64,000 bases of DNA from Bursaphelenchus xylophilus (GCA_904066235.2 CAJFCV020000005.1:7435501-7499500), one strand, 5' to 3'. Counted from the first letter of the stretch, positions 12,431-25,515 are shown. Numbers and translations: made by a program. Notes: generated by a model from the letters alone, not told the origin.

Positions 12431-14854
12431 ATGCTTCACGTGGGGGATGGTAGTAATACGTTCAAAAGAAGTGGCATTGGCGGTGTCCTCAAAGCTCTGG
12501 ACAGCGACTCATCGTCGAAGGGAGAGCGAACGCCTCCCGGGAGTGTAGGATATAGTAAGTTACTACTTTATCATTCTATTTTCTACGTATTTAGACCGAT
12601 TAGACAAAAACTTGTCGATTTATTCTTGACGGCTCGAATGTGTTACCTAAAAATATATTTCATGCATGTTTTGTTTGCGATGTTTTTTAGAAAATTTTGT
12701 TTTTAGTTCGAAATAGGACCTTCTTCACAGCTGCAGAGCAAGTTGCAAATGGACGATACGAAGATGAAGACCGCATTAAGACGGGAGCGGCCTTCAAAGC
12801 TCAACGGGAGATTGATGAACAAGATGTCATGATAATTGGTAGCAAGGATATCAAAAAGCCTATGAAGTAAGTTGATCATGTCTTTATTGGATTTCTCCTT
12901 GGCTCTGGTGAGAATTCAATGGGTTTTGAGGAGTTCGTTTATAACAATTATCTTAACCTTCTTGCCATGTGTAACACAATTGTTTTCAGACGATTCAAAG
13001 ACTTGGAGTGGCCTTTAGCATTGTTGGAGAACATCACAGACAGCTTCCCTGATGGCCCGACTGTTGTGCAGAGTTACGCAATCCCTTACATTAATGATCC
13101 CGGAGCCGGCGATCTTCTTTTGCGGTCTCATACTGGCTCCGGAAAGACGGCGGCCTTTATGATCCCAATCATCAACAATATTGCCAAACTCAAAAGAGAA
13201 AAGAAACTCCCACCACGATCTCCCATTGCGGTTGTTCTTGTGCCAACTCGAGAATTGGCCATACAAGTGGCCAAAGAAGGTGGAAAGTTGGCCAGAGGAA
13301 CTGGAATCAATATTTGTTTCCTGATTGGAGCGATTCCTAATTCAGATATACGGATTAATGTTGAGAGGCACGGATGTGACATTATTGTTGGTACTCTCGG
13401 AAAGATTTCTCATTTCCTTTTGGACAAAGAGAGTTCCAAAGAAGGGGGTAAAGTAAGTGATCTTTGATGAGTATCTCAATTTTAGGCCTTCTTTTCGCCT
13501 GATCATATCCGATATTTGGTCCTGGACGAAGCTGACAGACTGTTGTCTTCCGAAGAGGCTCGGACAATAGTTGATAACATAAAGGACTCAATGGTGTGTC
13601 TACTACAATATATTCTTTATATCAATTTCTGATTATCCTAAAGAATTGACGTTTTCAGTCTATGAGAACGAATTATCAAGTCATTATGAACAGTGCGACT
13701 TTGAGTGTCCACGAATACGATGATTATCTTCTGTTTATGCCGACAGCCATTACAGTAGGCCAAAATTTTCCGGTTGACAGTGTAATTCAACGGTTTGTCA
13801 ATGTAGTAAGCAACTGTTTTTTGAATTGTATTTTATTTTTGCCTTGTTATGCCTTTTTTACAATTGGTTTTAGCGAAGAATATGTTTAGAGTGAATATCC
13901 AATCAAAAATGTGCCCGATGAATTTCGCCTAATCCAGCCTGGAATTGCCTGGAGGGTACAGAAAATCGACTTCCTCCTAAACCTCTGCCACTCTTGGAAA
14001 AGTCGGAATATCTCGTTCCCAAAAGTCATAATTTTTGTCAACACCAAACGCAAAGCTGAGTTCGTCGCGGCGGCTCTTCTGCAAAGAGATTTTCGAGCCT
14101 TGGCCATGCATGGAGATTACCCATTAGCGCAACGCCATGAAACAATCAATGCTTTGAAGGACGAGAAAATCGATATTATTGTAGGCACAGATGTCATCTC
14201 GAGAGGACTAAATGTACCAAATGTGGACGTCGTTGTCAATTATGACATGCCAGTAAGAAGAGCGGAGGAGTATGTCCATAGGATTGGGAGAACCGGAAGA
14301 ATGGGAAATGTGGGAAGAGCAATCTCGTTTTATGATCCGAGTACGGACTTCGTAATGGCTCAAATGGTCGAAAAGGTAATTAGAAGGGTTGATAGGATGT
14401 TTCCGATTCGTTTGCTTTGGGGTTGCATCAATATTTTGATAATTGGAAACTTTTTTATTTGACGATTTCTGAAGTTTTCATTTTTTTGATCACAACGCGG
14501 GTTTTGTAATGGCTCCAAGAGGCCGGAAAATAAGAAAATTGGGTTAATAAGAAATTTAGATGTCATTATTTTGAGTTTGCCAAATAGTGACATCAACATT
14601 TTGAAGATCTGAATAAATTTTTATTGTACTTGATGATTCCTCAAATTCTTTTTATTGTTTCCTTCCAGATCATGTTGAAGACGAACCAAGAGGTCCCAGA
14701 ATACCTCTCCTACTCGATCACCGCGCAATGTGACACTTTCTTATCACAGGCCCTTTTAACTGGCATGGAAAGACCAGCTGCTTCCCTTCTTGATTCCAAT
14801 CATGTTTCTGCCTGGAGATTCATCGCAGACGAAGCTGTCGTACAATTCATTTGA
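12431..14854 (+). CDS. DEAD-box RNA helicase, DDX3/Vasa type
   Basis: Eight exons: 12431-12554, 12707-12866, 12990-13452, 13486-13593, 13659-13805, 13890-14375 and 14669-14854, the first three being joined through phases 1 and 2; seven segments in total, 557 aa. Motifs in order: PTVVQ with Q122, HTGSGKT (Walker A Lys147), PTRELA, VLDEAD (263-266), NSATLS (297-299), GTDVISRGLNVPNVD and HRIGRTGR (about 464-471). The tail NQEVPEYL matches the signature after the core in DDX3 and Vasa. The N-terminus is short, about 95 residues, with no FG, RGG or zinc-knuckle repeats, so this is a minimal helicase compared with germline GLH proteins. Expected role: ATP-dependent RNA remodelling. The donor at 13594 is GTGTGT, slightly off consensus. 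Confidence 0.9.
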
Positions 14855-15226
14855 ATTTAATATTTTTAAGATTATTTGGTCGATGTTTCCATGTTTAGAT
14901 CGCTCAAAGAGGTCTCATTTCGTATTATTTTTGTTTAAAATTTCAACGGGTTATCGGATCTCAATTGTTATTTATATTGTTTTTTTTCAGTTATTAATAA
15001 TCGAATAAACAGATGATGGCTATTTGACATTGTTTCCTTTGTTCTAGTCCTTCTGACAAGTTTCATAGTATAAAATAAAAAATATTTTTCGCAGCCTGCA
15101 ATAACACCTCGGGCGCAAGCTGCGAAATAATATTTCTGTTCCTTATAATTTTTTCGCCAGAATTTGGCGCCGACTCCATTACTGTCTTTTTTACCGGATA
15201 GCTAGTTGATTTGACAACATCCAGCA
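14855..15226. other. intergenic between helicase and rpb-8
   Basis: AT-rich 3' UTR with AATAAA near 15003-15008, then a 160-bp stretch before the next ATG. The 372-bp spacing is larger than in typical tight operons. No further feature is seen. Confidence 0.5.
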
Positions 15227-15772
15227 ATGAGTAAATCGCTAATTTTTGATGATATGTTTGTGGTCAAGAACATTGATCCAGATGGAAAGAAGTTCGACCG
15301 TGTGAGCCGAATCTTTGGTGACTCTGAGTCTTTCAAGACCGACTTGATTCTTGATGTGAACACGCAGATCTATCCGATGGCGTTGGGGGAGAAATTCAGA
15401 TTGGCTTTAAGCTTTACACTACGGGATGATGGTCTTGCTGATGAAGGAGAATACGATCAACATGTGAGTTTATTTCTATTTTGTTTTTAGGTTTAGGATC
15501 TTGGAGGGTGAATCTTCAGTGTCTTCATTCCACATCCTGTACTGAAGTTTTCTTTTTAGTTGCAAAGTTCCTTGATGAAGATCTTTCACTATGTGATGTA
15601 CGGAAAGATCTACCGGGTTGAAGGCGACGATGCTGTCTCGGAGAATGCTCGTTTATCTGTCTATGCTTCGTTTGGAGGACTTTTGATGAGGTTACAAGGC
15701 GATGCGACTAGTTTGGCTGGAATGGACGTTGACAAGAATCTTTACCTTCTAATCAAGAAGATTTCTGCATGA
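15227..15772 (+). CDS. rpb-8: RNA polymerase I/II/III common subunit RPB8 (RPABC3)
   Basis: Two exons (15227-15463 and 15560-15772) encode 149 aa, the normal family length. The start [20 protein letters not shown] and the end [12 protein letters not shown] match the conserved ends of RPB8. The core includes [16 protein letters not shown], the strand [13 protein letters not shown], the loop [15 protein letters not shown] segment (here [15 protein letters not shown]) and [15 protein letters not shown]8 is an OB-fold subunit shared by all three nuclear RNA polymerases. It sits 178 bp upstream of csn-1 on the same strand and could be the first gene of an operon with it. Confidence 0.96.
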
Positions 15773-15940
15773 TCTTTCCAATCATTTGATGTTCTCACTT
15801 CATTTCTTGTTGAATTTTGTTATTGTTTTAAATATACTTTACATAAATTCGCGTGTCGTTTTAATCGTATGATTTCAAGGATTACATATCCATTCATTTA
15901 ATGGTGTTATATCTGAAGGCTCATAAACATGACCAAAAGA

Positions 15941-15950
15941 TTTGGTTTAG
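15941..15950 (+). promoter_or_regulatory. candidate trans-splice acceptor before csn-1
   Basis: TTTGGTTTAG ends immediately before the ATG at 15951, with no upstream coding sequence to which it could cis-splice. With 178 bp separating it from the rpb-8 stop, this fits spliced-leader addition to a downstream operon gene. RNA evidence is not available here. Confidence 0.55.
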
Positions 15951-18001
15951 ATGGACGAAGAGCCCTTTCCTCTTGCACATGACGAGATTCCAGATGTCTT
16001 ACAGGCGAATGTTCCGCCATTTGAAGAGGAAGAACGAGAAGATACTGCCCATGATTATGATATGAATTTGAGTAATGATGGAAATGAGCACGACGACGAG
16101 AGAAAAGAGGGCGAACAAGGTATGTGGTTTTCATTGTTTCCATGAATTTAGGCTCGTTTGTTTTACATTTCTATTTTAGCTGCTAATGTGTTGGTTTACC
16201 GTCCTCAAATTGACCTCGATTCGATTGTAAATTCCTTTTCATCTGAAGCTTTGATCATCCGTCTCCTATTTGTTGCCGATGTCTGCCCTCCATTAAGGTC
16301 AGAGGCTCTGAAGATACTAATTGAACATGTCAAAAATGTAGGTTGTTTTTGTTTGTGATTGATGTTTAGATTTCAAAGTGGAAAAAATATGTTGTCTTCT
16401 TCTAGAATACCCAAAACGTGAATGCATACACCCTAATCTACCACCGAATCGAAGGATTCAAACGACGCGGTGGCCTCTTGAACCCCGAATTAATCCCTCC
16501 GGTGGATCAGCATTGGCTGGAGACCACCACAGCCAAGGCCCAAAGTCGTCTTGATCTTCTAAACTCCGAATTCCGCCATCAGAAGGACGATGGAGTGAAA
16601 GAGTCGATCCGTCGAGCTATGGATGACGTCTTTCATCATCATCTGGCCATGGGTAATATCCACGATGCTCTTAAGTTGTATTCTCGAGGAATTCGAGAGT
16701 ACTGTACGGCTCCAAACTATCTCATCCAAATGCTATTGAACTGGATCAATGCCTCTGTTTATGGGTCACAATGGGGAAAATTGAATGTGCTGATCCCACA
16801 AGCTGAGAGAGCTGTGGCCGAAGCTTTGGAAAGAGAGGGAGGGAGTGGGCAAAACAGGAATGTGAAGAGTAATAATGCGGACGGAAATAGGAAGTTCATA
16901 CAGAGCTCGAAAGCAAAGTTGAATGCCGTCTCAGGATTGTCGGCGATGAAGACTGGGAGGTTTAAGGACGCCGCCGACAAGTTTATGCAGGTAAGATTTT
17001 CTTTTTTATATTGGACTTCACAGTATTTTTTTTAATTTTCAAAGTAATTTTTTATATTGTTTTAGGTGGATCTTGACTCTCTAGACTATCCAGAGCTCTT
17101 ATCCAATCATGATATCGCATGTTATGGCACTATTTGCTCCTTGGCCACATATGATCGCAAAGAGTTAAAGGAGAAGGTCCTGTTGTCAGCTTCGTTCCGA
17201 AAATTCTTAGAATCGGAGCCCAAATTTGTTGATCTTCTACAGAAATTCACGTCGAACCAATTCGGAATTGCCTTGGATATTTTGGGTGAAATCAAAGATG
17301 GACTTCTGCTGAATGTTTATTTGGCTCCGATCTTGAATGATTTGTATGATTTGATTAGGAAGCGGGCGATTGTTCAATATTTTGAACCGTTTTTGTCTGC
17401 AGACTTGAATAGAATGGCCCAGGAGTTCAGAACCTCGGTGGAGGATGTAAGTAAATATTTTTCTTTGAGAATTTTTCGTTTGATCTAGTATAATGTTGAT
17501 ATTATTTTAGCTGGAGAAAGAATTGGTTGGGTTGATTTATTCGAAACTTTTGGCAGGACGAATCGACTCGTTTAATAAGGTCCTGCATTTGCAAATTGCT
17601 GATAAACAAAAAGGAGTTTACGAAGAGTGAGATTTTTTTTTAAATTTTAGGTATAGGAATTTATGACAATTTTGAGGTGTTATAAATTGACCTTTTTCAG
17701 CATCTTGAAGGCCAACAAAGACTTAGAAGAGACGATCCGATCAATTGTAATCCGATCCGCCCTTCAACAACAAGGTGTTTTCATCGGAGCTGAAGGCCAT
17801 TTGAATAGAAAACGTCGAGATATCTTTGAAGAACTGGAAGCCCAGCATATGGGGCACTCCTCCTCGACTGGCCATCGAGTTCTAGCGACTGTTCAACGCT
17901 TCTTCAACGCCGCTTCTTCCAGAATCCATCCTCAAGCACCAGAGGCCCAGCAATTCATGGAAGAAGAGAATGATGATCCAGATGAGAACATGGAGAATTA
18001 G
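15951..18001 (+). CDS. csn-1: COP9 signalosome complex subunit 1
   Basis: Six exons (15951-16119, 16180-16337, 16406-16990, 17066-17446, 17511-17626 and 17701-18001) give 569 aa. After an acidic N-terminus the protein has TPR/PCI-type helices. Diagnostic stretches are MNAYTLIYHRI-like helix (here VNAYTLIYHRIEGFKRRGG), HHHLAMGNIHDALKLYSR, the loop LLSNHDIACYGTICSLATYDR, LESEPKFVDLLQKF and the PCI segment after KRAIVQYFEPFLSADLNRMA. CSN1/GPS1 scaffolds the COP9 signalosome, which removes NEDD8 from cullins and so controls cullin-RING ubiquitin ligases. It is slightly longer than human CSN1 because of an insert of about 20 residues around 16840-16880 and a C-terminal acidic tail. Confidence 0.94.
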
Positions 18002-18453
18002 AAAACTGGTACATATAATGCTATTAATACACTTATTCATGTTGTATTTATTTTTGGGGATAAAAGATAATCAGGAATCTTTATGTTACTTTAGGTAGAT
18101 CGTGATTGCCTCTTCATGGTTGATATTATATTTTGTTGGCGATTCTTGAAGTGGTGGGTGATTAGTCGTTTTGATTGCGTGTTTTTCCTTCTTGTAATCG
18201 TAAAGTGTCTAGCCCGACGACCATTTATTTACAGCCTTGCCCTCTACCTTCACTCTCCGACCAGCTTATGTCATCCGCACCCACAAGCCACTCGCATTTA
18301 CAAGTTTTCAAACTGTTTACGCAAAGATAAAATACAAAAGGAGAGAAATTATTACAAAGATTCGATTTAATGAGATCATATTTAAAGCCATTTTCGTGTT
18401 TTTCGATTGTTCGGAGAGGCGCGCGAAATGATTAACAAACAGGATGAGCCCGA
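18002..18453. other. convergent 3' intergenic region
   Basis: Holds the 3' UTRs of csn-1 (plus) and of the small secreted-protein gene (minus). Frames at 18116-18431 show no domain, signal or splice support. Confidence 0.5.
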
Positions 18454-20462
18454 TCACTCCTCCGCCGCCTGCGCGAGCAGTCGATTGGGGCGGAAGGGGG
18501 TCCGTTGCGGGCACAGCTCCGCGCATTCCTCCATCATGCAGGCGCGGATCAACTTGAGGGTGGCGAGGGCCTCATTCTCGCCAGCCTGACCGGGGACATG
18601 CCCCAGCTCGTGTGTTGCGGTCTGGAATTGAAAGGGTTAGAGGATGAATGAGGGAAAAAAAGGAGATTCATATTCAAAAATTTGTTGATAATTTAGTTCT
18701 GGATGAATGGGAGAAAGGCTCCAATTACAAAACAAAGAATCCTTTAAGATCAGACGTTTTGGGAAAGATTAAAAAATATTTCTTTGACTGTACTCTCCAT
18801 AATTTTGCTTGGAATTTGTTATCGCAAAAAGGTACTGATATTTATTTTCATGCCAAAAAAATCGATTTACTGTCTATGCCGCAATTATGATGCATCAAAC
18901 CCTCTACATTCTATCCTCTATTTTTGCACGTTTACGATTATATAATATTTCATTGAAATTGCGCATAACAGTAACTTATAAATGCGCATTTAAATGAATG
19001 AAGCATGGCGTTTCCAAAGCACCTGCAACTCCTCCATAATCGTCTCACTCTACCATTAACTCGGAAATTTTTATTTACCGTCTTCTCTTAAAAATTCATA
19101 ATTTTATATTACTTTTATACTGCAGTATAATCTACCCACAATGTCTATAAGATTAAATATAAATTCTGAATTGATTACTGTGGGAAAGGTGCTTTCCTAA
19201 CTCGAGATTTTATCCGAGTTGAGGAAGAGATTTCAGAAATTGAATTCGGAATTTTTTATTTTTAGAACGCCGGGTGTAGGCGGCATCGTATTAGATTCTG
19301 GGCGCGTCACGGTAAACTTAAATTCTATTTTAGTGCTCAAGATCGAGAATTCATAGTGCGTGGAAAGGCTTTTCCAAGCGGCAAAAAAGGTACAAAATAT
19401 TGATGTTTGACCAATCGGATGGCAAAATTTTGTCACCACACAAATCTAAATTCTGTGGATGACTTGCACTGATATTACATAGATTTGAAATTAAATTTGA
19501 CATTTTGGTCATTCTTTGGGCTTGTTTCAGATAAAAAAGTATTGAACTTTGTATCAAAAAAATATTTTGTCGTTATTTTCAAAAAAATCTAAAAAAACCC
19601 GTTTTTAAAATGCGTGCCACAATTTTTACCAGACGTATCAGCAAGGTAAAGAACCTACCTTGGCTATCGTGTACCAACAGTCCATTTTACAGCAACGGCA
19701 CGGCGATGTGAGAATCTGTTCGGCGGAGCATGACTCAGGATGACCTTCAGCGCTTGTTTCTGCAAAAAACCGGCCATAAATCACTTTTCGTGAAAACGAA
19801 ATTGCAGGTATATTAAATATAAAATTCATTACAAAATGCTATTGAAAAGCTTGTTAGTCGAGCGTGTTTTGAAATTGTTTTTCGAGTTTAATATTAGTCT
19901 TCTTAAATGACATTGATCTGTGATAGGACATTGAGGCGGCATAGCAAATTAGACTTGACGTTTTTTATCCTGAATTCGAAGCAAATCCGATTTTTGAAGA
20001 TAAAAAGAACCCAAATTCTTCTTGAAGGTTGGGAAGGTCATCAAAATTTTTGATTAAATTTACATAAAGGGTCCATAAAAAAAGGGGAATTTAATGAAAA
20101 TTATACTCATTAGATTAGCAAAGCCATATGGTTGAAGTTATGGAATTTAATGTGAGTAGGAAAATAATAGAGTAAATCGAATCAAATTTTAGATTGATAA
20201 AGAAATTATGGAAAAAATTTGGAGACAAGGCTAATAAAAAGGTATCCCATTTTTTTCAAATTTGCCTACATACAGAAAACGGCAAACGGAACTATGGGAA
20301 AATTTGTTTAGAAAGCTTGGCGATTTAAGAATTCTCAGCCTTTCCGCTGACAACATTATTCTGATGCAAACTTTTCAAAAAAAAGAACTCACGTCCAACA
20401 AAGAGTAGTCCGAGCAGTCCCAGCAAGACGAGCGGCCTCAGATCCCAGTCTCCGAAGTGCAT
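18454..20462 (-). CDS. small secreted 8-cysteine protein, family not recognised
   Basis: Three exons on the minus strand (20462-20393, 19759-19659 and 18621-18454) join in phases 1 and 0 to give 112 aa. Exon 1 encodes a start MHFGDWDLRP followed by a Leu-rich signal peptide (LVLLGLLGLLFVG). The mature part has five cysteines in exon 2, including the cluster PCRCCKMDCW, and three in exon 3 (ACMMEECAELCPQR), enough for four disulfides. Exon bases are markedly GC-rich beside AT-rich introns, and all donors and acceptors fit consensus. HELGH in exon 3 formally matches HExxH, but the protein is too small for a zincin and this is probably chance. A CATAAAAG about 90 bp upstream of the ATG may be the TATA element. 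Function is unknown; it could be an extracellular ligand or cuticle-associated peptide. Confidence 0.75.
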
Positions 20463-23400
20463 TCTGACCCCAGTATCTCTACAAAATCAGCTACTTTCTA
20501 ATACTTTTTACACGTAAATTGAATAACGCTGAACACGAGCTGCATACGACTTTTATGGACAGACAAGGGGGGTTTGCGTCGACAACGGGCGTGTCCAATT
20601 GCAGCTGGCCACGAGAGATCGCGTTGGAATTGCAGATGGGCCAAAGTAATTGGATTAAGTTAATGAGTTGGAATTAAAAGATCAAGGGAATTCAAGTAAA
20701 TCTACTATGACAAAAGGAACCATGCGGTAAAATGTGAGAGAGTGACCGTGATCTGGGAAATGGAAATGACAGCTAGTTTTTGAACCGCCCTCACGAATTA
20801 AAAACATTTTTTTTTGGCTAATTTGTAAAACAATGGACATCTCAAGCCTATTTTCTGAGCAAGCTGCAAATTTTGCATTTAAAAATACAGTAAAAGTGAG
20901 AGCGAAGACTGAAGTTAGGTCATCAAAAATTCGACAAATCAAAGAACTTCTTTGATTTTTATGAAATTTAATTCAAATTGAAACTAGGATTGCTAAAAGA
21001 TTCATGCGAGATTTTTACCCCGCGCTTTGGACACCGGCCAGGGTTTTAAGGTTCAAATTTGATAAAAGTTGGGAATTTGCTTTAAATTTAATTTTCTGTT
21101 ATTCTGAATAAATAGTGAACCAAGCACTGTAAATTTAATCACAAATGCCAAGGATTTGTAATCTCAAAGGCGGCATTACAAATGCCTCAAGTATAGTGTT
21201 GCAATTGAGAGTGGGCCCTAATAATTTAATGGTCTACATTTTAAAATGAAATGTATTTTTGTGTTTCTTTGAACTTTGCATAAATTGTAATAAATAAGAG
21301 TTATTAATAATTTTTTAAAATTTAGCCCACTCTTTGTAGAGGCAGTTGAAATCTGGACGAGCCATAAATCATCGTTTGAAAATTTCAGCTCGCGATTTTA
21401 AGTTGCAATCAAGCCTTTAGCCAAATAACTTTCAGTTTCGGCACGGAAGAGGCTGATTTTTTGTTGACACACAGTGACTGACTGAAATTTTAAATCAAAA
21501 AAGTTATACGAAAGAAGAAAGCTTCACACTTTTCAACCTATAGATCTCGACTTTGTCTGTAAAATGAAAAATAAAAATCCCGGGCGTAAATCTTAAACAA
21601 TTCTAATGACGACTTTTGTCAAGTGTTCAGTCTCCATCTCTACAAGGATTAATGTAAATCCATGTCTTATGAATATATAAAAACTTTTGTCATACATTTT
21701 ACACGATTTCCTGATGTCCATACATACATATAACAACCGCCTAATTGGATAACTCCGGATTTCCCCAACCCAAATTTCCTCAATGATTTCAAGTCTCCAG
21801 GGTGGTCTCGACTTGGATTTTGATGGCAATAATTACTTTGCTCGGATTTTTTTTCCAAAAAGGACGGCGACAGTAAAAAAATTCCGGGACAATGGGACAT
21901 GAATAATGTAAATTTCATAATTTTTAAGGGATTACTTTTGTTACCCACACAATAAACCGGAAATTTGAGATGTTTCGGGTAGGGAGACGTCATCAAGTTG
22001 CCATGGGATTTGTCATGTTTACGATATGGAGGGTGGATGACAAGGAGCTATGTAAGGAGGCAAGGCTGCTTTGCAAAAACAATGCAATTGTTTCGAGGAT
22101 TAAAAGAAATACTTCATATTTATGCTAGAAATGGCCGAAAAACAATACGTAGGTTTTGTTGGAATCTATCGTTGAAACCCCGACATAGATTAAAATTACA
22201 ATTCTTAAATAAATTGCGAGCTTCTTGACTTGAAATTTGCGGAAACCGTTTCATTTGCCGGCTCCCCTCATTTCACATGTTCTCAGAAAGACGGTTGCAT
22301 ACCTCAGCCGCCGTTGGAAAGCGCGGGCCAAAACTTGCAGACCATAAATTACGGCCAGTTCCGAGCCGATGTGCAAGTTTTAATCGCCGTTTTTTCCACC
22401 TGAACAACTTCCGTTACTATAAAATTACAGCGGTAGTTTCTGCCAACCTTTGCTGGCAGACTTCGCAAAATTCCCCTGTAAAAGCCTAAAAATAAATTTA
22501 ACAGTAATAATAAAGAATCCGGACGAAGTTGCGGTCCTAATTTTTATGTAAATTCCGTCCGGAAATTCATCAAAATGAATCCAAAATGAAGCCGACTGCA
22601 TCACGGTCTCTTCTGACAACGGAAATCGTAAATATGTCTGGGGACTTTTTGTAGAAGAAGGGCACATGTAGATACAATAAGATGTAGTCTTACAGTCGTG
22701 ATTGGAAAGCGACGGAAATGTGACATCAAAATATTTGTATACGTGATGATGTCCTTAAAGGCATGGGAAATAATCGGGGATAATTATTTATTAGGACCGG
22801 ATTAGCCACAAGTTGCATGGGAAAGAAAGTAAGGGAGTCATCTGTCATTATGATGTAGTCATATTATGGAGAGTAATGGCATTTCCGGCGAAACCTGTCA
22901 AAATTTAAAGATAGAAGGCCTGGTATCAAAAGGAATATATTATAAAATATTGTTCTAATGTGTCCAAATATCTGGTTGTTTTAAAAAATTCAAGTGTAAA
23001 ATCGACAAAAAACGCAGTAGAAAATGTTTATGGATGTCATAGTCCAAATTATGGCGTGCTTTTGCCAGACTCTGCAACGCCTTATGTTTTCATTTAACCG
23101 TTTAATAAGAGTGTCATTTATTTTCAGAATGTGTAAAATTCGTGATAACGATATTTTACAGCGTGCAAAATAATGGTCTACGATAGAGTGATCGTTTAAA
23201 AGACGATTTTTGGCTCGCTGCGTCAGCTCGTAATGGACCCGGGACATAGGAAAAAACCGATTTTGAGTTTTTTGCATAAAAATGACCACCGACATGTGCT
23301 AAGGAAAAGCGAACAACAGTTTTTCTCAATTGTGCCCGGAAGGCATAAATTTGCTTAAATTTGTCTTTTTTGGAATTTTCGACCTAGTGACGTCATAGAA

Positions 23401-23633
23401 AAAGCAAATCACCCAAAATTTTGCTTGTGTACGTTTTCGACCATTGGGAATTCATTTTTTTGAACATTAAGTCTCTCAGATTACTGTAACATAGGCATAT
23501 TGTAATCCGGTCGATAAAAACCGACCATAACTGCTTCGTATCAAAAATCCCACAGGATTTTATTTCAGATTCGGAATCAGCATAAAATTATGCATATTAT
23601 ACACATAATGTGAGGTCATAACTCCAGGGGGGA

Positions 23634-23704
23634 GACCGCGTAGTATATTGGATTTTGGCAAAAATTACGTTTGAAAGGTCGCGGGTTCGATCCCCGCTTG
23701 GTGC
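23634..23704 (+). repeat. tRNA-derived (SINE-like) module, left copy
   Basis: An A-box-like TAGTATATTGG at 23641-23651 is followed by a perfect T-arm: stem GCGGG, loop TTCGATC, stem CCCGC (23681-23697), which contains a B box. The flanking segments do not pair as an acceptor stem, so this is not a functional tRNA. Confidence 0.55.
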
Positions 23705-23953
23705 AAATATTGAAAACACGGCGGAAATCGCGTTTAATGGACACCTAAGGGTCACGTGAGATACACTAAGCAATTTTAAACATGAATTCATATCTAATTG
23801 CGATTAAAACTGATTTTATATAATTTTTGGAGACTGAATATGCAAAAAATGAAACTGCTTCAAACCGCTTAAAATTGACAACACTTATTCTAGGGTCAAT
23901 TGTAAGAAACTTTTCCGTTAACTTTTTTTGGTAGATCACCGTACCATGGATTA

Positions 23954-24866
23954 CAGGGTGGGCCACTCGAAGCTGACAAGTTGTTTCTTTGAATTTCTCC
24001 GCGTAGGCTCTGCCGATTTTTCTAAAATTTAGATTTTTCTGGAGCTGAGACCCGCCATTTTCAACCGACTGAATTTCAAAAAAACATATTTTGAACTAAC
24101 CTTTTCATGCCTTTTCAAAGTTTTGAAAAATTATTTTCGGGCCGAAACCGCTAAAACTTGGAAAATTTTTGGAATGATTTTCAATTGACTTTCTCTGACT
24201 TGGAAAATTTTTGGTTTTTTTTTGGGGAAATCGTGGAGTAAAAAGTTGCGAGTGCTCGCCTTAAACTTGTTTAAAGCAAATTAAAAGCCACAAGAGGGTT
24301 GTTTGTATTACCATTAGGGCACGAACGCTCAAAAAAAAAAAAAAATCTAAAAAAGATTGAAAAATTCGACGTCAATCGTTATCGAGTCAGGCTTGGGGCA
24401 TCTTGGAGCTCAGATACGTAATTAAAATTACGTATCCACGATACGTAATTTTAACTGCTCATGACTCTCAAAGGCACTGCAAGTTTGTGATGCGAGAGGA
24501 GGTGTGCATAATAACTCAGATAGAAACATTAATAATCAGATTGTTAAATAAAATTGTTTTTGAAACAATATTTGATAACTATCTGAGGTAAAACAAAGAA
24601 AATTTCACCCAAGAACTCGGAAAAATGACCAATTTTTCAAAATCATTCCAAAAATTTTCCAAGTTTTAGCGGTTTCGGCCTGAAAATAATTTTTCAAAAC
24701 TTTGAGAAGGCATGGAAAGGTCAATTCAAAATATATTTTCTTGAAAGTAAGTCGGTTGAAAATGGCGGGTCTCAGCTCCAGAAAAATCTAAATTTTGGAA
24801 AAATCGGCGGAGTCTCCGCGGAGAAATTCAAAGAAACAACTTGTCAGTTTCGAGTGGCCCACCCTG
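23954..24866. mobile_element. mariner-like non-autonomous element nested in the foldback
   Basis: Long terminal inverted repeats begin CAGGGTGGGCCACTCGA and end TCGAGTGGCCCACCCTG, continue for roughly 290 bp and include CTGACAAGTTGTTTCTTTGA on the left and its complement on the right. TA flanks both ends (23952-23953 and 24867-24868), the target duplication of the Tc1/mariner superfamily. The interior carries an ATTACGTATC palindrome near 24.41-24.45 kb and no transposase. Removing the element restores a sequence (CCATGGATTACTGTA) that is found intact in the opposite arm of the host foldback. Confidence 0.85.
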
Positions 24867-25443
24867 TACTGTAACATTAAACCTGATTTGGTTTTTCGTG
24901 TACCACATGGCGCATAGAAGTCGGATTGTCGTCATTGTGCTCAGGATGGTTAAGAAAGAGTTTTCTTTGCACAAAAAAATTTTTATGGCTGTACCGTTTG
25001 GAATAGCCGAGTTATTTGACGCACTTTCACCAATTTATTATGACATCAAGACGCGTTGCAATTAAGGGCGAATTTTCTTTCATACATAGGAAGTGGATCT
25101 TTTCGCTGTCTTAAGCCACTAATTAAAACGATTTAATATTTTATGCAAGAATTTTTAAGAAAATTGCTGTTAATCAGGACACGTTTAATGCTACAGTAAT
25201 CCATGGTACGGTGATCTGCCAAAAAAAGTTAACACAGAAGTTTCTTACAATTGACCATAGAATAAGTGTTGCCAATTTCAAGCGGTTTGAAGCAATTTCA
25301 TTTTTTGCATATTCAGTCTCCAAAAATTATAGAAAATCAGTTTTAATCGCAATTAGATATGCATTAATGTTTAAAATTGCTTAGTGTATCTCATATAACC
25401 CTTAGGTGCCCATTAAACGCGATTTCCGCCGTGTTGTCAATAT

Positions 25444-25515
25444 TTGCACCAAGCGGGGATCGAACCCTCGACCTTTCAAACGTAGTTTTTGCCAAAATCC
25501 AATATACTACGCGAT
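25444..25515 (-). repeat. tRNA-derived (SINE-like) module, right copy
   Basis: Inverted copy of the 23.65-kb module; the B-box region reads GGTTCGATCCCCGC on the minus strand, but the preceding base differs and the T-stem is weakened. It belongs to the right arm of the foldback. Confidence 0.5.

Noticed and set aside
18454..18621. HELGH as a zinc-protease motif in the small secreted protein
   Set aside because: The chain is 112 aa with no other zincin features; the match to HExxH is probably chance.
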